From contig CBFHWU010000011.1 in the NCBI GenBank assembly GCA_965659665.1, forward strand, positions 1 to 64,000: a stretch of 64,000 nucleotides of DNA. Direction: 5' to 3'. Under the pieces are notes generated by a model. It was not told the origin of the DNA. It saw nothing but the letters and a program-made list of their open reading frames with translations, and ran no database searches. Shown here in pieces: positions 17,597 to 27,318 of this stretch. Position 1 is the first letter of the stretch. Every line of letters starts with the position of its first letter. The translations under genes and the position numbers were made by a program. Origin of the DNA: CBFHWU01 sp965659665 (GTDB lineage: Bacteria > Bacteroidota > Bacteroidia > Flavobacteriales > Flavobacteriaceae).

Positions 17597-20500
17597 ATGA
17601 TAAAAAAATTATTTACTAAACAATTTATTTTTTGTATTTTTTTGTTGACAGGATACAATTTATTTGCCCAACAAAAACTCACAGGGACTGTTTCGTCCAT
17701 GGATGGTCCATTGCCTGGAGCAACGATTGTAGTTAAAGGCTCTAACTCAGGTACAACTACAGATTTTGACGGCAATTTTTCAATTGAGGCCAAAGAAAAC
17801 GACGTTCTGATCGTTTCTTATGTCGGGTTCGCTACTCAAGAAATGGCTGTCGGTAGCTCAACACAGATTTTTTTTATATTAGAACAAGATCAATTACTTG
17901 ATGAAGTAGTGGTTACTGCTTTGGGAATCACAAGAGAGAAAAAATCTTTGGGTTATGCCGTTACTGAAGTAGCTGGCGATAACGTTAATACGATTAAGGA
18001 TAATAACCTTGCTAATTCCCTCGTCGGAAAAGTGGCTGGATTACAAATTTCTCAGTCTGGTGGTATTGGCTCAGCGTCAAGAATAACCATACGTGGAAAT
18101 AATTCCCTAAGTGGTAATACACAAGCCTTGATTGTTGTTGATGGTGTTCCAATCAATGCGGATGGAATCAATTCAGGAAGTAATGATGATGGAGGAGGCG
18201 TTTTCAACAGTAAAGTTGTTGGTGGAGGGATATCTGATATCAATCCTAATGATGTTGAAAGTATTTCCGTATTAAAAGGGCCTAACGCCTCTGCTTTGTA
18301 TGGGTCAAGAGCTGGTAATGGAGTAATTTTGGTTACAACTAAAAAGGGTACAAAAAATGATCGATTAGGAGTTACCATTAATTCAAATATAACTTTTGAT
18401 ACCCCCTTATTTTTACCGGATTTACAAAACCAATACGGTCAAGGAACGCAGGGTGGAGCTTTTACCGATTTAGACAATGACTGGGGAATAGTGTCGTGGG
18501 GTTCTCGATTGGACGGCTCCCAAAAACTATACTATACTGGCGAAAACAGAGCTTATTCCGCTCAACCAAATAATGTTGAAGACTTTTTTCAACAGGCAAC
18601 GAAAACCATTACTTCGGTATCTTTAGATAAAGGATTTGATTCAGGATCCCTACGATTTTCTTACACAAACAACTCTACGGAATCCGTGTTGGAGAATTCG
18701 GACTTAAATAGCCATAATTTTAATTTAAGGGCGATAGCAAATCTCTCCGATAAATTTTCTGTTGACTCAAAAGCAACTTATTTTACACAAGAGGTAACCA
18801 ATCGGATCAGACTTGGTGGTGAAGGTTTATTAGGATATGTTTACAAAATGCCCCGAAACGTAGCGGTGAATGACTTAAGAGCATATCAAGTAGATAACCC
18901 TGCATCCCCCGAAGATTTTAGTGTGATTTCATATGGAAGAGGTAATACAGGTAACCCATTTTGGATGCTCTATAATGATGAAAATAGAGAAAGAAGAAAT
19001 AGATTTTTAGGATTTTCAAAATTCAATTATGAATTTACGGATTGGCTAAGTGGATTTGTCAGAGTTGGTGCTGATGTAACCAATGTGAAGGAAAGTAATA
19101 TCGAAAAACCAGGACATCATTTTTATGCCGGTGGAAGAATGGAAGTAAGTGAGGTCACATATACCGAATTAAACTCAGAGTTTTTACTTACCGCTAATAA
19201 AGACCTTAACGAAAAATTAAATGTCATTGTCAATGTTGGAGGGAATATGTCAAGGAGATCTTCTGAAGGTTTATTGCTAAGAGGGGAAAACTTTAAAATA
19301 CCGACTAAATTCTTTATTTCTAATCTTAGCGTACTCGGCGATCCAGTAGAGTCCCCTCAAGCTATTAAGAAAGTTAACTCTCTCTACTCTTCGGTGAGTG
19401 CTGCTTATGATAATTTTTTATACTTAGATCTATCTGCTCGTAATGACTGGTCTTCCACTTTAAGTGAAGAAAACAGATCTTATCTCTATAATTCGGTTAG
19501 TTTATCTGCCATATTAAATAGGTTCATAGATCCGAGCCAGAATTTCTTTAACCTTATTAAAGTTAGAGGTAGTATAGCAGAAGTTGGAAACGATACTGAC
19601 CCTTACCAATTATACCAAACATTTAGTGTGCCAGGTCAGGGGTATTTAGGATTGACAACTCTTACTGCGCCTACGGTTAAGTTAAATCCAAACTTAAAAC
19701 CTGAAACCGTTACTTCAACCGAGTTTGGTTTAGAATTAAGTATGCTTAACAACAAACTGAGTGTGGATCTTTCCGTTTATGACATGACAACCACTGACCT
19801 CATATTTAATGTTCCTGTCCCTGCGGCCACAGGATATACTTACTTTAAAGAAAATATCGGGGAGGTTACAAATAAAGGAATTGAAATAGCTCTTAGTGCA
19901 ACGCCTGTTGATACTGTAGATTTCTCATGGAACACTGCTGTTTTTTACTCTAAAAATGAAAATGAAATTGTGGTGTTAACGGAGGGTCTTGATTCATTTG
20001 TATACAACACCTCTAATAATGGAGATTTATCAATTAAAGCCACCGCCGGTGGAAGTATTGGAGATTTATATGGTACTGCATGGGCAACGGATGAACAAGG
20101 GAACAAATTAGTTGATGCGGATGGAGTTCCTATTGCAACAACTTCTAATGAAAAACATTTAGGCAATGCTCAGCCTGATTGGATTGGAGGATGGTCCAAT
20201 ACGGTTTCTTACAAAGATTTTTCTTTGAGTTTTTTAATTGATGCTCGAATTGGAGGCCAAATTTATTCACAAACATCTGCTGAACTTGATGCCGCTGGTG
20301 TTTCTGAGAGAAGCCTACAATTCCGAGATACAGGCGTAACTCTTGATGCGATTAACACTGGTACAGATTCTGCCAATACCAATGGTATTACCGCTCAACA
20401 ATATTGGACGGCAATGTCTGGTATTGCTGAAAATTATGTTTATGATCAAGACAACATTAGACTTAGAGAATTGGCTATCGGATATAGAATACCAAATACG

Positions 20501-20686
20501 GCTAGTATTGGTGTACAAAGTGCTACACTACAACTTATTGGAAGAAATTTATTCTTCTTTTCCAAAAGTGCAGAGGATATTGATCCTGAGTCAATGGTGG
20601 GAACAACACTAGGTACTCAAGGTTTATCTTCGAATGCGATGCCTACTTTACGAAGTATTGGTTTGAACTTGACTTTAAACTTTTAA
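17597..20686 (+). CDS. SusC-like TonB-dependent outer-membrane transporter (locus 1)
   Basis: This 1029-residue outer-membrane importer of large oligosaccharides has a signal peptide (1-25), a carboxypeptidase-D-like N-terminal domain (28-105: LTGTVSSMDGPLPGATI...), then the plug (about 110-255) with the SusC hallmark ALYGSRAGNGVILVTTKKG, then a long 22-strand-type barrel ending in GLNLTLNF, the usual terminal outer-membrane signal. It is followed after 18 bp by its SusD partner. The pair should import the N-glycan fragments handled by the surrounding mannosidases. The 34-bp element upstream suggests control shared with GH92. Confidence 0.96.
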   Translation: MIKKLFTKQFIFCIFLLTGYNLFAQQKLTGTVSSMDGPLPGATIVVKGSNSGTTTDFDGNFSIEAKENDVLIVSYVGFATQEMAVGSSTQIFFILEQDQLLDEVVVTALGITREKKSLGYAVTEVAGDNVNTIKDNNLANSLVGKVAGLQISQSGGIGSASRITIRGNNSLSGNTQALIVVDGVPINADGINSGSNDDGGGVFNSKVVGGGISDINPNDVESISVLKGPNASALYGSRAGNGVILVTTKKGTKNDRLGVTINSNITFDTPLFLPDLQNQYGQGTQGGAFTDLDNDWGIVSWGSRLDGSQKLYYTGENRAYSAQPNNVEDFFQQATKTITSVSLDKGFDSGSLRFSYTNNSTESVLENSDLNSHNFNLRAIANLSDKFSVDSKATYFTQEVTNRIRLGGEGLLGYVYKMPRNVAVNDLRAYQVDNPASPEDFSVISYGRGNTGNPFWMLYNDENRERRNRFLGFSKFNYEFTDWLSGFVRVGADVTNVKESNIEKPGHHFYAGGRMEVSEVTYTELNSEFLLTANKDLNEKLNVIVNVGGNMSRRSSEGLLLRGENFKIPTKFFISNLSVLGDPVESPQAIKKVNSLYSSVSAAYDNFLYLDLSARNDWSSTLSEENRSYLYNSVSLSAILNRFIDPSQNFFNLIKVRGSIAEVGNDTDPYQLYQTFSVPGQGYLGLTTLTAPTVKLNPNLKPETVTSTEFGLELSMLNNKLSVDLSVYDMTTTDLIFNVPVPAATGYTYFKENIGEVTNKGIEIALSATPVDTVDFSWNTAVFYSKNENEIVVLTEGLDSFVYNTSNNGDLSIKATAGGSIGDLYGTAWATDEQGNKLVDADGVPIATTSNEKHLGNAQPDWIGGWSNTVSYKDFSLSFLIDARIGGQIYSQTSAELDAAGVSERSLQFRDTGVTLDAINTGTDSANTNGITAQQYWTAMSGIAENYVYDQDNIRLRELAIGYRIPNTASIGVQSATLQLIGRNLFFFSKSAEDIDPESMVGTTLGTQGLSSNAMPTLRSIGLNLTLNF

Positions 20687-20704
20687 TTTAAAAAAAACAC
20701 TAAA

Positions 20705-22387
20705 ATGAAAAATAAAATTTTAATATTATCGAGCCTACTAATGGCATTTGTCATCTCGTGTACAGATGATTTTGATGAAATAAATGAAAAACCTGATGCA
20801 CTCCTATCGACCGATGTTAGTGCTAAATTTTTTGTAACAGATACACAGCAAAGACTATTTGCCCCTAATAGAACACCATTCTGGCGAGGAACCATCTTGC
20901 AATCGGATAGATTTGCTGGGCACTTTGCACATGGCTATAGTTCTAGTTTTATTTCTGGAGAAAACGGTTGGGCATTTAATTTTTGGTTCCAAGAGTTTGT
21001 TTACAATTGGCTTGCCGAGTATAACACTACACTAACTGCTTTTACCAACTTTGTTAAGGAAGGTGGCTCGCTTGAAAATGACCAATATTATGCAATAGCA
21101 TTAATTATGAAAGGCTTATATTATCAACTTTACGTTGATTCACATGGAATGGTTCCCTATAGTGAAGCTTCTGATCCAGATATTACTTTGCCGAAATACG
21201 ATGAGTTAATTGATATTTATACAGGAATTATCGCCGATTTAGATACAGCTGTGGCGCTTATTGGGAGTAATACAACCACAGGTGATGGTGTGGATTTATT
21301 AACCAATAATGATTTATTCTTTAATGGTGATATGCAAAAATGGAAGAATCTGGCCAATAGTTTAAAACTTAGATTAGCACTTAGAGCTAGTGGGGCACCA
21401 GGGGAAAATTTTTCATCTGCTGCTGCTGCTGAAGCCATCTCATCAGGTGTTCTTGCTGACACTGACGCCTTGATTCAAAGAGATTTGGAAATAAGTACTT
21501 GGTCAAGTGCTGTTTATGGTGATGTTTGGCATGTATTTTACGGTATTGCACATTGGCATTTGGGGACTGAACTTGTTAATATTTTGCAAGACAACGACGA
21601 CCCAAGACTACACAAATATGCTAATCCAAGCAAGGGAGGAACCGTGACAGTCGTAAAGCCAACAGAAGGGGATAATGTATCTTTGATCGCTAAGCATATC
21701 TCTTTTCTTAAGAGTACCCTTGATGATGCTGGAGCCGAATATACATTAACTGAAACAACTAGTGATGTGACTATCAGTATGCCTGAAAACAAAAACTATG
21801 TTGGACTACCCACAAGGCTGAGTGATAAGCCTCAAAAATATTTCAATACGAATCTTTTCTCTGAACCTGCTGATATCGTAGTCAATCCAAAAAATGAAGG
21901 AAAACCAATTTTTCCATGGATTGTAATGTCAGCTGGTGAGAGTCATTTAATGGTTGCTGAAGCCATCGTTAAAGGATTTGCGGCAGGTAACGCTAATGAG
22001 CATTATCAGAAAGGAATTGAACATGCCATGAGAATGTGGGAGGTTGACGAAGCTGATATTAGTGCTTATTTAGCTGGAACAATGGGAACTCTTTCTGGTT
22101 CTAATGAAGAAAAACTTGAAATGATAGCCACCCAAAGATGGTTAGCAAATTATACCAATGGCTATGAATCATGGGCAATAGTTAGAGATACAGGATATCC
22201 CAAATCTGTTCATGTAAATGTTACCGATACCGATATATTTGGATTAGGAGGAGAGCTAAACGGGGCGTACCCTGGTCGACTTCAATACGGTTCTAGTGTT
22301 TACGGTAATAATGCTGATAATGTTAATGCCGCTTTATCTGTTATGGGACCCGATAATATGGCCACCAAATTATGGTGGGCTAAATAA
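20705..22387 (+). CDS. SusD-like surface glycan-binding lipoprotein (locus 1)
   Basis: This 560-residue lipoprotein (FVISC, Cys19) is expected on the cell surface, capping the SusC barrel. Features of the SusD/RagB fold include the helical repeat region and the late HLMVAEAIVKGF segment; overall it resembles the SusD-like group with a long helical C-terminal part (ATQRWLANYTNGYESWAIVRDTG). It ends in a strong bidirectional terminator 50 bp downstream, so susC-susD form a closed two-gene unit and the enzymes of locus 1 are transcribed separately. The ligand is inferred to be an N-glycan from context. Confidence 0.94.
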   Translation: MKNKILILSSLLMAFVISCTDDFDEINEKPDALLSTDVSAKFFVTDTQQRLFAPNRTPFWRGTILQSDRFAGHFAHGYSSSFISGENGWAFNFWFQEFVYNWLAEYNTTLTAFTNFVKEGGSLENDQYYAIALIMKGLYYQLYVDSHGMVPYSEASDPDITLPKYDELIDIYTGIIADLDTAVALIGSNTTTGDGVDLLTNNDLFFNGDMQKWKNLANSLKLRLALRASGAPGENFSSAAAAEAISSGVLADTDALIQRDLEISTWSSAVYGDVWHVFYGIAHWHLGTELVNILQDNDDPRLHKYANPSKGGTVTVVKPTEGDNVSLIAKHISFLKSTLDDAGAEYTLTETTSDVTISMPENKNYVGLPTRLSDKPQKYFNTNLFSEPADIVVNPKNEGKPIFPWIVMSAGESHLMVAEAIVKGFAAGNANEHYQKGIEHAMRMWEVDEADISAYLAGTMGTLSGSNEEKLEMIATQRWLANYTNGYESWAIVRDTGYPKSVHVNVTDTDIFGLGGELNGAYPGRLQYGSSVYGNNADNVNAALSVMGPDNMATKLWWAK

Positions 22388-22428
22388 TCAGTTTTTAGTT
22401 ATACTAATTTCATATAATTTAGTTATGC

Positions 22429-22456
22429 AAAAAAGCCTGCACACGCAGGCTTTTTT
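22429..22456. terminator. Bidirectional intrinsic terminator
   Basis: GCCTGC-ACAC-GCAGGC (22435-22450) is a perfect 6-bp GC-rich stem, preceded by six A and followed by six T. The A/T tracts let it work on both strands, serving susD (plus) and the convergent GH2 gene (minus). Confidence 0.92.
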
Positions 22457-22486
22457 ATTGTTATTAATAGTAGATCATTTACGAAC

Positions 22487-24970
22487 CTAATTGGAGCTAA
22501 TTTTATTAAGACTCTTATATTGTATTTGTCCTATTTCATCGGCCACAGTTGAAAAGATCACGGTGATTGTTTCATTGGGTTTTATGTCAAAGAAATTATC
22601 CGAAAATGTACCTTCCACATCAGTAAACAAATACACATCTTTTTGTAATACCTCTGATGTTAGTTTAATCGTAAATTGATTTTCTTGCTTTGTAATATTA
22701 AAATTAATATTTCCTGAAGAAAGGACTAAATTTTTTGGTCGGTCAAAATAATAATGAGCGGAATGTTCCCCAAACTGCACATCTAAAAAAGTGGAGTTAA
22801 GTCCTAAATCAAGATCACTTAACATAACGGTATTTACCACAACACTTGAATTTTCAGGAACATTAATTTTCTTATTTTGACTCCACAAAACGGTCCCTTC
22901 AAAATCTATAATTTTCAACGTTAGGGTTTTATCAAATGGTGTTAGTTTATCATTAACAATATATACCTTAATGGTGTTTTCTTCTTTTTTAAAAGAAATC
23001 AGGACATCTTCAAATGCTCTTTTGGCATGATAGTGAAGGGCTTTCCAATTGCCAAAGTGATCAATACTGGACCAAGAAATTCCAGGCCAACAGTCATTTA
23101 ATTGCCAATACAATGTCCCCATGTTGTAGGGTTTGGCTCTCCTGTGTGCTTCTATTCCTTTGCGCATTCCATGAGCTTGAACAAGTTGACTCACATAAAT
23201 ATACTCCTCATCTGATGACGGAACGGGGAAATCTCTTTTCATGTATTCATCAATAAGTTGGAAACCACGATGATGTTTCTGATGAGATTGAATAGATTTT
23301 GTATTTAATTTTATTTCCCCTGAGGGATTGATGTGTGCGATCATATTAGGGCTCGGATATGATTGAAAGCCAAATTCGCTCATAAATCGGGGAACATGTT
23401 CCTCAAAATGTTCAAAAGGATATCCATCGTGCCATACCCACCAATCATGAGCATCTCCCTCAAATTGATATTTCGGATTTCCGCGTCCGTATTTTGGAGA
23501 GCTTTCCCAATATGGAATTTGTGTATGTTTTTTTACCGTTTGAGGAAGAATACTATCAAATAAACGTAGATAATTTTTCCAAATCTCTTCCTTTTGTGAT
23601 ACTGTTTTGCCTTCTTGCCAGCCCCATCGATGCCAACCCTCCGAGCTCTCATTATTACCACACCATAACACTATGCTTGGGTGGTTACGAAGTCGTTTGA
23701 GCTGATCTTCCGCTTCTTTTTGCACATTGTTTAAATAAGCCTTATCGCCTGGGTACATCGCACAAGCAAACATAAAATCCTGCCAAACAAGAATTCCTTT
23801 TTCATCGCACAAATCATAAAAAATATCATGCTCATAAATACCCCCACCCCAAACACGTAACATATTCATGTTCGCATTCACAACATCTTCGAGTAATTCT
23901 TCATAGTCTTTTTTAAATACCTTATTTTGTAAGCTGTGCTGTGGTATATAATTAGCCCCTTTCATATACACCGCAACCCCATTGACATTAAAATAAAAGG
24001 ACTGTCCAATGGAATCCTTATCAGTAATCAACGATATATTTCGAATTCCATGTTTTAAGGAAGTTTTGTCAATTAATTTGTTATTATTAAATAAAGAAAT
24101 TTTAACATCGTAAAGGTGTGGATTTCCCATGTTATGAGGCCACCAAAATGTAGGGTGCTCAATGACAACTGGGATTTCAAATTGATGTTTAGATTTCCCT
24201 TTTGAAGTTTCAAGATGAAATACCTTTTGATCAGTTTCTACCTGTATTTTAATTGTTTTAGTGGGGGGGCTTGTTAGGGTGACAACAGCGATGAAACGCG
24301 CTTGATCTTCTGAATAGCGCTCCTTTTTTAAATACACATTATCAATACTGGTATGATCCCAAGCTTTTAAATACACCTTTTTCCAAATACCAGAGGTGTT
24401 TAAAACAGGCCCCCAATCCCAACCATATTGAAACTGTGCTTTTCGTGTGAATACACGATTACCTTCGGGGAGTGTATAGTCAAGTTGTTGTTTTGCTTTT
24501 TGTTCATGGATCTTTGTTGGATCAAAACGTATTTTTAAGGTGTTCTTCTCTTTAATCCAATTTTTTATTGGAATATTATAAGTCCTAAAAGCGTTATTTG
24601 TGGAAATTAAAGGATGATCATTTAATAGTACGCTTGCGTAAGTATCTAAACCTTCAAAATTAAGAGTGATGTTTTCTTTGTTCAGTATTTCAGGCGATGC
24701 TTTGAATGAAGTTGTGTATAGCCAAGTAGAATCCGATACCCATTGTACCTTTTTCTCATTTTCCCCTATAAAGGGATCTTCAATAAGCTTATTATCAATT
24801 AAATCTGAATAGATATTACCCGGAACTTTTGCAGGATACCAGTTGTTTTGGTTCTCAGCACTAAATGACCAATTTTTGTTTATTTCATAAATCAAAGGGA
24901 TTTGGCTGGTGGGTTGGCAGCTTGTAAAAAACACCAATATGGTTGTTGTAAATAAGACTAAATTACGCAT
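22487..24970 (-). CDS. GH2 beta-mannosidase
   Basis: This 827-residue exported lipoprotein (FFTSC, Cys18) of glycoside hydrolase family 2 has the sequence style of beta-mannosidases. An N-terminal sugar-binding domain (about 25-205) includes FQYGWDWGP, followed by an immunoglobulin-like domain, then the TIM barrel from about 315. The acid/base is Glu441 in LWCGNNES and the nucleophile is Glu532 in FMSEFGFQS. In this locus it should hydrolyse the Man-beta-1,4-GlcNAc bond of the N-glycan core. Its start overlaps the end of cutC by 8 bp, so the two are translated from one message. Confidence 0.94.
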   Translation of the reverse strand: MRNLVLFTTTILVFFTSCQPTSQIPLIYEINKNWSFSAENQNNWYPAKVPGNIYSDLIDNKLIEDPFIGENEKKVQWVSDSTWLYTTSFKASPEILNKENITLNFEGLDTYASVLLNDHPLISTNNAFRTYNIPIKNWIKEKNTLKIRFDPTKIHEQKAKQQLDYTLPEGNRVFTRKAQFQYGWDWGPVLNTSGIWKKVYLKAWDHTSIDNVYLKKERYSEDQARFIAVVTLTSPPTKTIKIQVETDQKVFHLETSKGKSKHQFEIPVVIEHPTFWWPHNMGNPHLYDVKISLFNNNKLIDKTSLKHGIRNISLITDKDSIGQSFYFNVNGVAVYMKGANYIPQHSLQNKVFKKDYEELLEDVVNANMNMLRVWGGGIYEHDIFYDLCDEKGILVWQDFMFACAMYPGDKAYLNNVQKEAEDQLKRLRNHPSIVLWCGNNESSEGWHRWGWQEGKTVSQKEEIWKNYLRLFDSILPQTVKKHTQIPYWESSPKYGRGNPKYQFEGDAHDWWVWHDGYPFEHFEEHVPRFMSEFGFQSYPSPNMIAHINPSGEIKLNTKSIQSHQKHHRGFQLIDEYMKRDFPVPSSDEEYIYVSQLVQAHGMRKGIEAHRRAKPYNMGTLYWQLNDCWPGISWSSIDHFGNWKALHYHAKRAFEDVLISFKKEENTIKVYIVNDKLTPFDKTLTLKIIDFEGTVLWSQNKKINVPENSSVVVNTVMLSDLDLGLNSTFLDVQFGEHSAHYYFDRPKNLVLSSGNINFNITKQENQFTIKLTSEVLQKDVYLFTDVEGTFSDNFFDIKPNETITVIFSTVADEIGQIQYKSLNKISSN

Positions 24971-25682
24971 GAATGTTTAAGATTATTTGTTTAATAAGAG
25001 ATTGACTAGAAAAACTTTGTTTAGTTTCATCAAAGTGTTTTTGTGAATTTAATGGGACCTTTACATGATTTTCTGTTAGGGTAAATTCAGATGCGGATAA
25101 ATGAATTTCTTGAAATGATCCATTTTTAAACTCGTCGATATTATTCACATTTATGCCTGAGGCAGGGATAATAATGCCCTTATAAATTTGATTTAGTTTT
25201 TTTAGTAACTCCATTCCTTTTACCGCATTAAGTTCTTGACCTGATGTCAGTATCCTTTCAACATTCAGCTTATCCAAAGATTTAGCTGTTTCCATTGGAT
25301 TTTTTACCCAATCAAAAGCTCTGTGGAAAGTGAATGACATGGGACGGGCTAGTGCTACCAGTTCTTTAGTGCGTTCCATGTCTAAAGTCCCATTTCGGTG
25401 TAAAACTCCAGAAACAATTCCTTTACACTTGAAATACTTACAAAGTTCAATATCGTGTTTCATGATATCAAATTCAGTTGGAGAATAACAAAAATCTCCA
25501 CTTCTGGGACGAATCAAGACATGGGTAGGGATAGTCAAATGGCTGGTCACTTTTTTGATCAATCCATACGATGGGGTTACTCCTCCAACTGCGAGTTCAC
25601 TACAAAGTTCTATTCTGTCTGCTCCTGCTTGTTGAGCATTCAGGGCCGATTGATAAGAATTTGCACAAATTTCAACTAACAT
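24963..25682 (-). CDS. cutC: CutC family protein
   Basis: This is a 239-residue cytosolic TIM-barrel protein of the CutC family, recognised from MLVEICANSYQSALNAQQAG, DRIELCSELAVGGVTPS, LIRPRSGDFCYS and FHRAFDW. The name comes from copper tolerance in E. coli, but that role is disputed and its catalytic activity is unknown. Here it is the first gene of a two-gene unit with the beta-mannosidase (8-bp overlap) and is divergent from a sugar permease, so a job in sugar metabolism is more plausible than one in copper handling. No signal peptide is present. Confidence 0.9.
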   Translation of the reverse strand: MLVEICANSYQSALNAQQAGADRIELCSELAVGGVTPSYGLIKKVTSHLTIPTHVLIRPRSGDFCYSPTEFDIMKHDIELCKYFKCKGIVSGVLHRNGTLDMERTKELVALARPMSFTFHRAFDWVKNPMETAKSLDKLNVERILTSGQELNAVKGMELLKKLNQIYKGIIIPASGINVNNIDEFKNGSFQEIHLSASEFTLTENHVKVPLNSQKHFDETKQSFSSQSLIKQIILNIHA

Positions 25683-25969
25683 TAATTGAGATTATGTTTA
25701 GTAGAATATATTAAATTTAATAGCATATTATCCACGCCATTTACTACATCCCTTTCAGGATTTTTTATTATATTTATTGGGATAAATTTATAGTTATTTC
25801 ACTGTAAATCTTCTCATAAGATAACAGTTATAAATTTAATTAAATTAGACTATTAAAACAATTAATTTGCCGTAAAATGAGATGTTTTTTCGCCTTTTAC
25901 CACGACACCATAATGTCTGATTTTCTTTTTTTAGTTTAAATTAGATCACTCAACAACCATAATAATCTG

Positions 25970-27289
25970 ATGATACAAAATCAAAAATCATATCGAATAG
26001 CTTTTATATTTCTAACTTCATTATTTTTCTTATGGGGCTTCATCACCGTTTTAGTAGATAGTTTAATCCCTCGAATTCGAGACCTTTTTACGCTAACTTA
26101 TTTTCAGGCAGGTCTTGTTCAATTTGCATTTTTTGGGGCCTATTTTATTCTTTCCATCCCTGCTGGGTTTTTACTCTCTAGAATCGGGTACAAAAAAGGA
26201 ATTGTATTTGGGCTGATTACAATGGCTGTTGGTTGTTTTCTTTTTTATCCTGCTGCTTCTTTTCGAGAATTTAGTATTTTTTTATTGGCCTATTTTGTAC
26301 TTGCTGGAGGAATTACCATTTTGCAAGTAGCGGCTAACCCCTATGTGGCAGTTCTTGGTTCGGAACCTGGCGCCGCAAGTAGGCTTAATTTGTCTCAAGC
26401 ATTTAATTCATTAGGAACTTCAATAGCTCCCATATTAGGGGCATCTTTTATTCTTAGTGAAAAAGTTAAATCTAAGGATGAAATTGCTGCAATGACACAA
26501 TCAGCCAAAGAACTATATTTGATTTCGGAAGCTGCTGCCGTCCAAACTCCCTTCATGAGTATTGCGGCTTTTGTTTTTCTATTGGCCTTTATCTTTTTAT
26601 TTGTTCGACTTCCAAAAATGCTAAACGCATCTCCTAAAGGGAGCTATGGGGTGCTTTTACGAAAAAAATCTTTGATGTTTGGGGCGTTAGGCATTTTTAT
26701 TTATGTAGGAGCCGAAGTTTCTATAGGCAGTTATTTAGTCAACTACTTTTATGATATGCAACTAACGACAGTAATCACACAAAATCAGTTTTTAACAAAC
26801 ATTGCCAGTACTTTATTGGGAAGTGACTTATCCAATGTCAGCGACTATGGAATTTTAGGCACTTTTGTTACTTTTTATTGGAGTGGCGCTATGATAGGCA
26901 GATTTATAGGGTCTTACTTGACTAATATTCTTCGACCTTCTTATGTGCTTTCATTTTTTGCTTTTGGGGCCATGCTCATGGTTTTCGTTTCTGCACAAAC
27001 TTCAGGACTATTATCTATGGTATCAATATTATCCGTAGGCTTATTTAACTCCATTATGTTCCCCACTATTTTTAGCTTATCGTTAGAAGGATTAGAGGAT
27101 TTAAAACCTCAAGCGTCTGGAATTCTTTGTACCATGATTGTTGGGGGAGCTATTATTCCACCATTATACGGCTATATGACTGATTTGTTTGGTTTTAAAT
27201 GGGCCTTAATGTTGTTAATCATTTGTTATTTATACATCTTTTTTTTCGGGAGATTACACAACAAAAAAAGACGTTTACAAAAAAAATAG
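25970..27289 (+). CDS. FucP/NagP-type sugar permease of the major facilitator superfamily
   Basis: This 439-residue inner-membrane protein has about 12 helices. Family signatures of the FucP/GluP/NagP sugar:proton symporters are FLWGFITVLVDSLIPR near the N-terminus, ITILQVAANPYVAVLG in the middle and the late SGILCTMIVGGAIIPPLYG. With GH20 and nagB nearby, GlcNAc is a likely cargo, though mannose is equally possible. The 287-bp gap to cutC is AT-rich and must hold both divergent promoters; no operator motif stood out. The stop lies 29 bp from the convergent SGNH esterase gene. Confidence 0.92.
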   Translation: MIQNQKSYRIAFIFLTSLFFLWGFITVLVDSLIPRIRDLFTLTYFQAGLVQFAFFGAYFILSIPAGFLLSRIGYKKGIVFGLITMAVGCFLFYPAASFREFSIFLLAYFVLAGGITILQVAANPYVAVLGSEPGAASRLNLSQAFNSLGTSIAPILGASFILSEKVKSKDEIAAMTQSAKELYLISEAAAVQTPFMSIAAFVFLLAFIFLFVRLPKMLNASPKGSYGVLLRKKSLMFGALGIFIYVGAEVSIGSYLVNYFYDMQLTTVITQNQFLTNIASTLLGSDLSNVSDYGILGTFVTFYWSGAMIGRFIGSYLTNILRPSYVLSFFAFGAMLMVFVSAQTSGLLSMVSILSVGLFNSIMFPTIFSLSLEGLEDLKPQASGILCTMIVGGAIIPPLYGYMTDLFGFKWALMLLIICYLYIFFFGRLHNKKRRLQKK

Positions 27290-27318
27290 TGCTCAACGAT
27301 ATTAGTATTGTTAATATG

